The translations under genes were made by a program, and so were the position numbers. A stretch of 48,801 nt of DNA from assembly GCA_015680685.1 (NCBI GenBank), contig MNCI01008012.1, positions 268,667-317,467 on the forward strand, given 5' to 3'. Positions 21,750 through 31,106 of this stretch are shown piece by piece; within the stretch, counting starts at the first letter, position 1, and every line of letters starts with the position of its first letter. Under the pieces are notes generated by a model. The model did no database searches, was not told the origin of the DNA, and saw only the letters and a program-made list of their open reading frames with translations. Source of the DNA: Gnetum montanum. Taxonomy: Eukaryota; Streptophyta; Gnetopsida; Gnetales; Gnetaceae.

Positions 21750-23194
21750 TAACACTTGGGCATACATTTTGGGCATTCTTTTTCTAATGGAGTAGTCAAA
21801 ATCTTGCAGTTTTATTTTGTAGTCTTAGAGAATAGTTAGTGAGTGCCCACAGTGTGGATCTGAGTTAGTTGTATGACATCTTATTCAAGTGGCAATGTAC
21901 CTAGATACAATCCATGAATGGAAATAAGATTGAGATTGATTCTTATTCATTACTTCACTTTGACTTAGATTAGATTTACTTTCCATGCAATATACCTTTC
22001 ATGTACTTAATATTTACATTTTCATGCATACTAATAAATTGGCAGAATGAACACAATCAGTTTCAAGGGTAAACACATATTTTCTTGGTAACCCCAACAA
22101 CATTTTTTTTGGTTCCCCTAGTAGCATAGCACTTGGTAATCCCAATAGTGGATACGTGGGTTTAGGATGTGTACAACAAGCTAGGAATAGACACTCATCA
22201 CTTGTAGGCTAGTTTAGACTTTACATTCCATTGTTAATTAGTATAAGTAATTGATTTCTTTATTATTGTTAAGAGTAGCATAAGGCTGAAACAACATCAA
22301 GAATCATATTCCTTTGGACTAAACCATATGTGGCAAAACTACCACTAATCCAAGTGGGAAGATAGTAAACTATGATTAAGACATAATGATCTAGATGCCA
22401 CCACTAGTCCCATCCATGGAATTTAATCGGATTGTTCATGAATATTTGTGATTCATATGGTTGCCTATAGGGGTGATGAGTGGCGAGGTACCCCTACACT
22501 CAATCATATGAATACAAGTGTTCACGCATGATCTGGTGGAACTCTGCAGACGGACTAGTTATGATATCTAGATAGTTACTCATTGATCACAGTTCGATGT
22601 CTTCCCACCTAGACTAGTATTTTCTTTGTCACGTATGGTTTAGTTTAGAGTGAGGTGTATGATGTGTTTTCTATCTAGTGCTACTCCTAGGGACAATGGA
22701 AATAACTTTGTTAAGCTAATAGGGAAAGGGTGAAGAGAGTCTAAGCTAGCCTAAGCGCAATGAGCATCTATTCCTTAATCATTCGTACACATCATGGACC
22801 TCATGTACTACCACTAGGATTACCAAGTGCATGTCCTAGGTACACTATTAGGATACCAAGTAGTCACACTTAAATGCTTGTGATTAAGTCATACTCATTT
22901 CGTTTTTACTAACAAGGATAGGAGAGGAGGGTAGAGAAATATTAATTACAAAAGAAATAAATAATAATTAAAATTAAGTGAATGCTACAATGATGAAGTA
23001 ATCTTGATCTTTATTGTTGGTCATGTGCATGTCCAAGTATATCACACTTGAATAAAGGTTCCATACAATTACAATCATCACACTATGAGCATGCATTGAG
23101 GAAAGGGTTGAGAGGAAAAAAACTGACAAAAAGATCCTACTCTAATACTAACTTCCTCCTAAAACTTACTACTTTCCTATGTGCCCAAATGTGG

Positions 23195-23202
23195 TATTTA
23201 TA
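23195..23202 (-). promoter_or_regulatory. TATA box of the D 3' LTR
   Basis: TATAAATA on the minus strand, in the same relative place as in the other LTRs of the family. Confidence 0.65.
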
Positions 23203-23220
23203 GGCTTACACAAGAACCAT

Positions 23221-23290
23221 AATATCGCATATTTGATATCACTTGTCAAGCCGCGATATCGCATACCCAATATTGAGGGTCTGATATCAG
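23221..23290 (-). promoter_or_regulatory. U3 palindrome array of the D 3' LTR
   Basis: AATATC, GATATC, GATATC, AATATT and GATATC sites. Two neighbouring pairs are exactly 14 bp apart, with CGCATATTT or GCATACCC spacers. Confidence 0.6.
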
Positions 23291-23499
23291 AGCCTGACAA
23301 ATCATGGTTCATCAAACCCCCATGACTGAATGAAAACTCATCCTTGAGTTAATCAAAATGAGAACAAGCCCCATTGATTACATAGTGGATAGGTATGGGA
23401 TTATTGACTAAGAATTTATTCATTCCACAATGGAGGATTTCATACAACAAAATTGGGACATGAACATAAAATTACAAAAGTACAAAACTTTGTTGGACC

Positions 23500-25290
23500 T
23501 CATGTAGTTCTAGGTGGCAGTGGTTCTTCCATGGGTCGCTTCCCTTTATCTTGTGCTTATATTTTTGGAATTTGATAGCTCTAAAGGAGTGCCTGGAGCT
23601 TTTCCTATTTAGTTTGGGGATCCTATGCCATCCATGCTAATGCTCCAATTTTTGATGGAGTCAACACCTCCCATGGACATGGCAGTTGTAGGAACATTTG
23701 ATTTTCTTTGACATACCAGGCCGCAAATAGCTTTTGTTCTTCCTCATAGGCTCTAACTTTGTTCTTGTACTCCTAGTAATCTATAAGCCATCAAGCCAAG
23801 TTTTCTTCAACATCTTTTTGTCCCTAGTAGTTGGTTTTGACCACCTGTAACTCAGAATTTGCCACTTCTAACTTCTACAGCATCTTCTTATGCTCTACAA
23901 ATTCTATTTCATATTTTGCATAGGTGGTAGCTACTTGCTTCTCCAACTCTATTCTTTGGCATCCTATGATAAACATGGATAAATTGGCATACCATAGGTT
24001 TGCCAATTCCATGTACTCCTTAAGATCTTGTATCTGCAGGTCCTGGCTTTTGAGCTCTGCTTGGTGGATGAATGCATAGGTGTCTAGTATGACCAGCCAA
24101 TCAGCGTGTTGAGCATTGAAGATGTTAAGATGGGTCTTGGCCATATGGATCTCATTTTCAATGACTTGATTATACATCCCCACTTGATCTCTAAAGTGTT
24201 CCTTTAGTTTCTCATGTTTCTTTGCCTCAATTTGCCACATGCTTATTTCAATTTCCATCTTTTCACAGATTGTGCGTACCTCCTTCATTGAGAGGGTTTG
24301 ATTCTCCTTGGCCAAGTAATTCATGTCCTAGTTGATCCTAACTAACTATTCTTGTAATTTCTGAAAATTCTCTTGGAGAACATTCTTTTGTTTCTCCATA
24401 GTAGTCAATCAAAAATTATCTATGGTAAGCTATTTATTCTCTTCTTGTAAGGCCCTGAGTGCTTTGGCATGTGCATATGTCTATGCTTGTGCCTTGGAAG
24501 CATCCCAATTGACCTTCTCTTACTCCTCCACCACTCTTTCATTATCTACCAATACTTTAGTGAGTTGCTCCATCCTGAAGGACTCTAGCTAGTCTGTGGG
24601 GATGAATTTTGATGGATCTTGCTATGCAGCTTGTAGGGTGACGAGCCTTTCTTGAAGTCTTTCCAACTCTGGCTCTGCATGCTTGACCTTGATCTCTACC
24701 ATGACTAGTTTCCCTTTGGTGGAGATGAGGTCTGATTGAATTATTATGACATCTTGTGGGATGTCAAACAAGGACATCATCACTTATCCTGTCTATAGTA
24801 ATCGGTCGAGAACACCCTCATGCTCCATAGGAGTCATCAAAAAATCCATAGACATACCACCAATATTAACTATGATGCCTTCTTCTTTATTTTGCCAGAA
24901 TTGGTATGTTTCTCCTAAGTACCAAGTGCCACTTTCAAAAAGCATAGGCCATAATGGGGATCCTTTGAGTTGGTCCCTAACTTCCTTAGGAGAAAACTCT
25001 GTGAAAGGTCCAAAGTTCAATTCCACAATCACAGCTACTAATGTGGACCTTTCATGGATCACTTAAACACATTCTAGGGACAATGTGAGATGTTGTCCTT
25101 GTTTAGGTGCTGCACTGGCTCCTCTTTCAGCTTGTCCCGATTGTATAGTGATAGGAGGTTCTTGATGGATGCTAAATGATTGTGCCTTCTATTCTGCACA
25201 TTCCTCAGAAGACGCTTGGTCTCTGCCTCTCCTTGGTTGTTTGGATGCACCTTGAGAGGGTTCTCCTTATTGTCCATGTTTAGGGGGCAT
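23500..25290 (-). pseudogene. Sense-strand coiled-coil ORF of element D (extra ORF, about 597 codons)
   Basis: Reading leftward from an ATG at 25290, preceded by a splice-acceptor-like ATTGCAG, a single register runs 1,791 bp to a TGA at 23500-23502 with no frameshift. About 21 internal stops interrupt it, 14 of them TAG. The first ~70 codons are basic and Gln/Ser/Pro-rich. A folded-looking part with STLVAVIVELNFGPFTEFSP and MLFESGTWYLGETYQFWQNK follows. The last ~400 codons are heptad-like coiled coil, clean for 150 codons at 24324-23875 (for example LKSQDLQIQDLKEYMELANL). It lies where plant Tat/Ogre-type elements often carry an extra ORF between pol and 3' LTR, but pol is absent. I do not recognise the family. 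Structural or nucleic-acid-tethering roles are guesses. Confidence 0.65.
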
Positions 25291-25310
25291 CTGCAATCAC
25301 ACGGGGCCAT

Positions 25311-25559
25311 CCATTAGTAAGGTTGCTTACAAGGTTTTATTTATACCTTATTTCTTACCTTTAATGATTCAATTCCTATTTCGTGTGATCTAGAGTTAGG
25401 AAATTTTATAAAAATGTTCCCTAAAAGTTTTGATATTGGGCCCAATTTGATTAGGTGGTTTTACAAATTAATTCTCCTAGTGTAAGTGAAGAGATAAAGT
25501 TGATTTGGCAATGTGTTTAACAATTTTCATGGTCTTTTACCCTTTATGATATCCTTTAA
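25311..25559. other. Non-coding segment upstream of the coiled-coil ORF
   Basis: AT-rich, no recognised motif apart from the acceptor-like ATTGCAG just before the ORF (25291-25297). It may be an intron or leader of that ORF. Confidence 0.35.
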
Positions 25560-26300
25560 GTGATGATAAATTTTGTAAAATTATGCGTGACTTGGAGTGT
25601 ACCCTCCCGAATGACTAAGTTGAACACTTTGGATTCAAACGGGTTCAATCAGAATGGGAATCAGAGTGTTAACGAACAAGTTATGGATGTTGGAATGAGA
25701 GAGGCATAAGTTAGCAAGTTCGTGGAGAAAATTTGAACAACTCCCCCCATGTGAACAGTGTAGAATGATGTTGACGTGCGTGGGGGGCCCATATAAATAG
25801 TTTTTTCTAGATGCGATATCACGTACCCGATAGTGCGGACCCAATATTGCATTGGACCTAATATCAAGTACCCGATATCATGACCCATTGAAAATAGGGT
25901 ACTTAGTAAAATTAATGAATTTCTAAATTTCCAAGGCCAAAAATGAAGGAATTGAGGTTAATTGGAAAGGTTTAGGGTAACATTGAATAGACTGGAAGGC
26001 ACAAAAGGTATAATGGGGTGGAATCTGACAATTACATTCTTGAATGGAATGAGGAAAAAAGACATGAAATGGTGTATAGGAATGTTTGAACTTAGAAGGA
26101 TGATAAAGGAAAGAATAGATTTGGCAATGAAGTACTTGAAGGTTATAAAATGATGTGGTGTGGTGATGTGCAACAAGTACAAATTAAAAAAGTTACGCAA
26201 GTGGGTCCTCCCCAAAGTAGGTTCCTACCGATAATGCCCTTACATAACCTCACCTTAAAATGTTTGTAGGTACTAAAAGGGTTAAATTTAATCCACACCT
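25560..26300 (-). repeat. Diverged LTR and 3' UTR fragment (G) inside element D
   Basis: It contains a palindrome array (25815-25880) with cores spaced 14, 14, 17 and 14 bp and a TATA-like ATATAAATA at 25791-25799. To the right, 26190-26260 matches the 3' untranslated region of A (CCTCCCCAAAGTAGG). The order (LTR left, 3' UTR right) indicates a minus-strand element of a related subfamily. Outside the array it does not match LTR F or the D LTRs. Exact borders are unknown. Confidence 0.5.
25815..25880 (-). promoter_or_regulatory. U3 palindrome array in fragment G
   Basis: GATATC, GATAGT, AATATT, AATATC and GATATC sites with 14, 14, 17 and 14 bp between cores and ACGTACCC/AGTACCC spacers. The spacing is kept although the rest of the LTR is diverged. 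Confidence 0.6.
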
Positions 26301-27342
26301 ATTCCAAAAAACACACACATGTAGATACCACCGTGATGAGGTATGAATTCAATGCTACACAAGACACAGAAATACATAAACAACAAGATGAGGCAAATTG
26401 TAGAAGGGATTGCTGAGATTGGGACATGAGGTAATTGACCCAGGGCATAATGAATCTGGATTTTAGGGCTTGATTAATATGTCATTAACCTATTACTCCA
26501 AAAATCAAGACCATGTCCATTCCTTTGATCAGTGACATTGCATTATTTCATTCCATGATGGACAACCATAAGAGTACCATGACAACAAGGCATATGATCA
26601 TTTGGTATTTTGTTCAAAGGAGGAGTGATTTGGAATTGCTTTGTGTCACCTTGATCTTGACCTTTTCTTTTTCTTTTTGTGTGGCAGCTTTGACACACTC
26701 TTCTTGCTTTCTTTTTCTTTTTTCTCTTCTCTTTCTTTTTGAATTCTTAATCCAAAGAAGTATCCTACCTTTAGGCATGGGTGCATGTCTTTCTAGTGGG
26801 ACCCCCTAGAATAGCATTGGTTTTCTTAAGTGAGTGCCTTTATTACTCTTACTCCCATTTTTCGTTAGATCTACAAGGATCTTAGTACAACCAGGCTGCA
26901 TGGTAACTCCTACAAATGCCACCAAAGAGAATCCACAAGTCCCCTTGATGTCACAACCTAGTCATTCCCTCTTGGTCCATCCTTCTTCGCTCTAGGAATA
27001 ATGAACATAGAGTTACTTTAAGTTGTAATGATGTCAAGAATATCATTGGACCTAGAGTAGAACCTCTTATTAATAGAATGGATGGGTGGATGTGATGGGC
27101 TCGTTGTCCAAGTAATTAGTCACTTGAGACTTGATAGCATAGAACAACACCTCAACCAATGAGTCACATGAGTGTTTTATTCATAGATGAGATTACCGAT
27201 AAAAAGATAAAATAATAAATAAAAAGATGAAACAAAAAATTGAAAGATGAAAAACTGGAAAAAAAGAATTGTAAAATTAAAGAAAAGGAAAAATAGTTAT
27301 TAATTTTTCTTATTAGAATGGAGGATATCCCCCATAACTTAA
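26301..27342. other. Internal retroelement DNA, no gene recognised
   Basis: A minus-strand stretch at about 26960-26760 reads LVAFVGVTMQPGCTKILVDL with a stop shortly after, but no domain is recognised. A T/C-rich tract (26660-26745) and an A-rich tract (about 27195-27300) are present. Small ORFs are not convincing. Confidence 0.4.
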
Positions 27343-28119
27343 TGATGAGTGGTGAGGTACCCCTACACTCAACCATACGAATATGAGCGTTTCATGCACG
27401 ATCTGGTTGAACTCCAAGGACTAAGTGCTTATGCACCTTAATGGAACACTCAGGGTTAATCAATCATTGTCTTCCCAAACTTACTTGTATTGTCATGGTT
27501 GTATGGTTAAGTAAGCTTGAGGTACATGATTTTTATAGCTTTTATATTTTTTATGTCTTCTACTAGAGAACTAAGTGGCTAACTTACATTAACTATTCAT
27601 TAACTAGTTTCTAAATGTTCCTAACACCAGTAACTATTCCCACTTGCCATACACATCCTAAACTAGTGCAATGCTACTGGGATTACCAAACGCTAATCGT
27701 TATTAGGTTACCAAGGGCTACATGCATGCTCGAAGCAATCATACTGAGTGTATTTAACTAAGGGGGTTGAAGGTTGAGAGAGATATTAATTAACTAGGAA
27801 AGCATTAAAAATAATTAATTACTAATTAGCTTAATCTGTATGCTACAAGGTTTATCATAAAGTTCATCTTTATTGTCGTACACAAAATTTTGCTCATGTA
27901 CAAATTGCTCCAATAAAGATCTATTCACTCTATGACTCCTACTGCGGGCACACAGAAATAATTCTAACTTTGGAATAAAAAAACTGCAAGAATCTGGCTA
28001 AGGGTCTAAGTCTAACTTCCTTGGAACCAAGGGCACCACCTCTTATTTATAGAAGATGAGGCAGGACACGATATCGCATGGTGGATGTGATATCACGTAT
28101 GCGATATTGTGGCTCATCA
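27343..28119 (-). repeat. Probable solo LTR (F) of the same family inside D gag
   Basis: 777 bp with both LTR ends (TGATGAG at 28119, minus strand, to CTCATCA at 27343). It has a TATA box (28044-28051) and palindromes (28068-28112), but no primer site to the left and no purine tract to the right. Flanking 5-mers are CTTAA and CTAAA, a 4-of-5 match. It interrupts D gag at 28120. A solo LTR left by LTR-LTR recombination is the simplest reading. Confidence 0.7.
28044..28112 (-). promoter_or_regulatory. TATA box and palindrome array of LTR F
   Basis: TATAAATA at 28044-28051 (minus strand) and three GATATC/GATATT sites at 28068-28112, spaced 19 and 14 bp. Confidence 0.55.
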
Positions 28120-30095
28120 CTAAACTTTTGATCATAGTGAGAATTAATAAATGAAAGGGTTGGATCCATTGATTTCAAAAATATTGGGACCTGGTCATAT
28201 CCAAACAAATAGGTGTCTTTTGATGTCATGGTTGGAATGTACCCAAATTTGGGTGCACACACTATATTAAAGTAAGCATAGTGGGGCAACATATAAGATG
28301 ATGTTAGTTTTTAAGGAGTTGACCCACCATGGCACCTGTGACTGTAAGATGGTATGCAAGGATCAATATGTTTCCCTTCATGGCTAGATTCACTAGGCCA
28401 CATGGTTGTTGGAGTATTGATTGGTAGCCCGGATAAGGTAACACGAGGCATGGGATTCAAGGAGAAGGATACACCATAGTGTTGAACTTGTGCTGAGTTG
28501 GAGGATGTATTGGTCTCAGAACTATGTTATCCCTTTCTATGGTCATGTCTAAAGAAGGGATGCCTTCGATGTTGTAGCAAATTCCCACTGTGGTTGACAG
28601 TAGTAGAACAAGTAACATTCGTGGGTCGATGCTATGGTGCAAACCCTTCAGGTACAATTGGTGGCAATGTAGAAGGAGGTGAAGGATGAGAATATTGGGG
28701 GTAAGGAGAAGTATAAGGGACATGAGGTGGTGATCTTGTCAAAAAGGACATAGGCTGATAGTACTTAAGAGAATAATAACAGTGTGGTGAGATAGAGGAT
28801 GTTGACCCGGTCGAGGAAACAGGATGTTGAACCTGATAAGCGCTTGGGTTCGAATGATATGAAGGGTGTGACCAATTTGAGGGTGGCCTCCCCCATGATT
28901 GGGATATTTACCACTATGATTGAACATAGTATTTTTGTATGAACTCTAGATGTAACATTCTTCCCCAATGCTCATGTAAATGTGACAAGATTGGACATTG
29001 ACCTTTGGGGTGATCGTACAGGAAAATGCTACACTGATACATATGATTAGCAATTGAGTTCTTATTCTCTTCAACCCTTCTTTCCGATTGTCTAAGGGTG
29101 TTCTGTCCTATTTCTTGGTTCATCATGGTTCTAGCTCTAATAGTGTTGGCATATTCTCCACATTTTTCATGTATCCATTCCATCATCTTATTGATCTTTG
29201 TCTCAATTTCATCTAGTGATTGTTGTACTGGAAAAGATGGTTCCACCTCCTTGAGATGAGCTGATTTCTCCTTGTCATGATTATGGACCTTTGTTAAATT
29301 GAGATTTTGGTCCCACTGAGATCTTTCAACATTCTCCCATTTAGCCATTTCTCCTTCTTCCTTTACTACTTGCTTGATAAGCACTTGAAATTGGTGGGTT
29401 CATAGCTCGTATAGTTGACCTGGGACATACATCCCTAGGGTCTCCCTTGTCTTGTTACAGAGCCCATCTATGATGTGGTGCATTAGCCTTTCCTTAGAGA
29501 ATCCATGGCCTGGGTAGTTGTTTAACAATGCATAATATCTTTCTAAGGCCATGTCCAAGGGTTCATGTTATGCTTGTTTCCATTCTTGGATTTGTCTCCT
29601 CCAGGCTAACACTCTTGCATAGGTTTGATATCTTTCATTAAATAGTTCTACCATTGTTGGCCAATGTCAAATTGATTTTGGTCTTAAGGACTTGTACCAT
29701 GCTTTTGCTTGGCCAATTAGTGTTGTAGGAGAGAGCTTAAGTTTTTGCCATCCATTATTAATATTGTTCCATACACAGGCATCATGGAAGGCTTGTAAAT
29801 GATGTTTCAGATCTAAATCAAGCTTGGGTAGATGACTTTTCTTACAATGCCTACGGGATATTCGAATAGCCTCTTGTATATGCATTAGGCTCCTAGTGGC
29901 CAGCAAGGGTTCATCGTCATTAGGTAGGTTATGAATTTGTGAGTTGGGACAATGTTGTCTATGTTTATGTACATAGGAGACCCTTGCATTAGATTGAGTA
30001 CTCCAAAATTCATCTTCATCATTGTATAATTCATTGGTTCTCCAATGAATTGCCTTACTAGTTGTTGCATTTTCATAGTCTTGTAAGAGAGACAT
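28120..30095 (-). pseudogene. gag: Element D gag, interrupted by LTR F
   Basis: From an ATG at 30095 (MSLLQDYENA), 114 bp after the primer site, one register runs to the LTR F insertion with only about seven stops. The gag core is at about 29830-29520, with LQAFHDACVWNNINNGWQKL, AKAWYKSL and, past a stop, LFNERYQTYARVL. A charged helical region at about 29384-29050 contains EIETKINKMMEWIHEKCGEY. The zinc knuckle at about 29015 reads CSIFLYDHPKGQC, with the second Cys replaced by Phe compared with A. The Pro/Ser/Tyr/His-rich linker (about 28920-28480) is shared with C. The end (FGYDQVPIFLKSMDPTLSF) is cut by LTR F. It is less decayed than A gag and defines the same family. Confidence 0.87.
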
Positions 30096-30208
30096 TGTTA
30101 TGAATTATGTGTGACTTATTTGCAATTACTTCTTTCTGAAAGATATATCGTCAAGGCTTCATTATAGTGATCTTGGATGATATAACTAATCTAAATGACT
30201 AGAACCAT

Positions 30209-30226
30209 CCCTGGCAATGGCACCAA
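30209..30226 (-). other. Primer binding site of element D
   Basis: The minus strand reads TTGGTGCCATTGCCAGGG directly after the 5' LTR, close to the TGGCGCC-GTTGCC type used by Athila/Tat elements. Confidence 0.82.
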
Positions 30227-31083
30227 TGATGAATGGTGAGGTACCCCTACACTTAACCATACGAATACAAGCGTTCATGCATGATCCGGTCGAACTCCAT
30301 AGACGGACTAGTTGTGATATCTAGATAGTTACTCATTAATCGTAGTTCACTATGTTCCCACCTAGACTAGTATTTGCTTTGTCATGTATGGTTTAGTCTA
30401 GAGTGAGGTGTATGATGTGTTTCCTATCTAGTGCTACTCTTAGGGAGAATGGAAATAACTTTGTTTAAGCTAATAGGGAGAGGGTGAAGAGAGTCTAAGC
30501 TAGCCTAAGTGTGATGAGCATCTATCCCTTAATCATCTGTACACATCTTGGGCCTCATGTACTACCACTAGGATTACCAAGCACATGTCCTAGGTATGCT
30601 ACTGGGATACCAAGTAGTCACACTGAAATGCTCATGATTAAGTTGTACTCATTCCACATTTGCTAATAGGGATAGGAGAGGAGGGTAGAGAAATATTAAT
30701 TACAAAAGTAATAAATAACAATTAAAATTAAGTGAATGTTGCAATGATGAAGTGATCTCGATCTTTATTGCTAGTCATGTGTGTGTCCAAGTATGTCACA
30801 CTCAAATAAACTTTCTATACAAGTACAATCATCACACTGCAAGCATGCATCGAGGAAATGGTTGAGAGAAAAAAAAACTAACAAAAAGATCTTACTCTAA
30901 TACTAACTTCCTCCTAAAACTTACTACTTTCCTGTGCATCCAAATGTGGTATTTATAGGCTTGCATAGGAACCATGATATCACATATTCGATATCGCTTG
31001 TTGGGCCACGATATTGCATACCTGATATTGAGGGTCCAATATTGTGGGTTCGATATTAGAGCCTAACAAATCATGGTTCATCA
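30227..31083 (-). repeat. 5' LTR of element D
   Basis: 857 bp, TGATGAAC at 31083 (minus strand) to TTCATCA at 30227, where one end base of the usual CTCATCA has changed. It has a TATA box at 30950-30957 and the longest palindrome array in the window, 30975-31065. Confidence 0.92.
30950..31065 (-). promoter_or_regulatory. TATA box and palindrome array of the D 5' LTR
   Basis: TATAAATA at 30950-30957 (minus strand). Upstream are GATATC, GATATC, GATATT, GATATT, AATATT and GATATT sites. Four of the five neighbouring pairs are exactly 14 bp apart. It is the clearest case of the 14-bp phasing. Confidence 0.65.
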
Positions 31084-31106
31084 AGGGGATACCTCATCGC
31101 TCATCA
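31084..31106 (+). repeat. Target duplication and remaining end of the C LTR
   Basis: AGGGG repeats 22469-22473, then ATACCTCATCGCTCATCA completes the C LTR with its TCATCA end at 31106. It corresponds to GGGGTACCTCNCCACTCATCA-type ends of the other copies. Confidence 0.85.

Larger units (their letters stand above)
21644..22473 (+). repeat. 3' LTR of element C, main part
   Basis: The plus-strand LTR starts TGATGAAG right after the purine tract. It carries palindromes (21670-21725), a TATA box at 21742-21749, and sequence alignable to the reverse complement of the D LTRs (for example CTTGGTAATCC at about 22131). It stops at 22473 where D is inserted. Its last 23 bp (AGGGG plus ATACCTCATCGCTCATCA) reappear at 31084-31106. 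Confidence 0.85.
22474..23314 (-). repeat. 3' LTR of element D
   Basis: 841 bp, TGATGAAC at 23314 (minus strand) to CTCATCA at 22474. TATA box at 23195-23202, palindrome array at about 23221-23290 with 14-bp spacings. GGGGGTTT lies immediately inside the element. It aligns along its length with 30227-31083. Confidence 0.92.
22474..31083 (-). mobile_element. Element D: gypsy (Tat/Athila-like) retrotransposon nested in element C
   Basis: D is flanked by an exact 5-bp target duplication AGGGG (22469-22473 and 31084-31088), lying in the 3' LTR of C. Reading leftward on the minus strand: 5' LTR (30227-31083), primer site (30226-30209), gag (30095-28120), a solo-LTR-like insertion F (27343-28119), a region with a diverged LTR fragment (about 25560-26300), a coiled-coil ORF (25290-23500), a purine tract and the 3' LTR (22474-23314). 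There is no reverse transcriptase, RNase H or integrase. The LTRs differ at roughly one site in ten by eye, mostly C/T and G/A, so the insertion is old. Confidence 0.9.

Noticed and set aside
23500-25290. Stop-codon reassignment of TAG
   Set aside because: TAG, TAA and TGA all occur in frame, and in the LINE RT the TAG codons sit at Trp positions; ordinary decay explains this.
25560-28119. F (27343-28119) and G (about 25560-25885) as the two LTRs of one element inside D
   Set aside because: They share only the palindrome-array type. Sequence beyond the TATA box differs, and F has no primer site at its left border.
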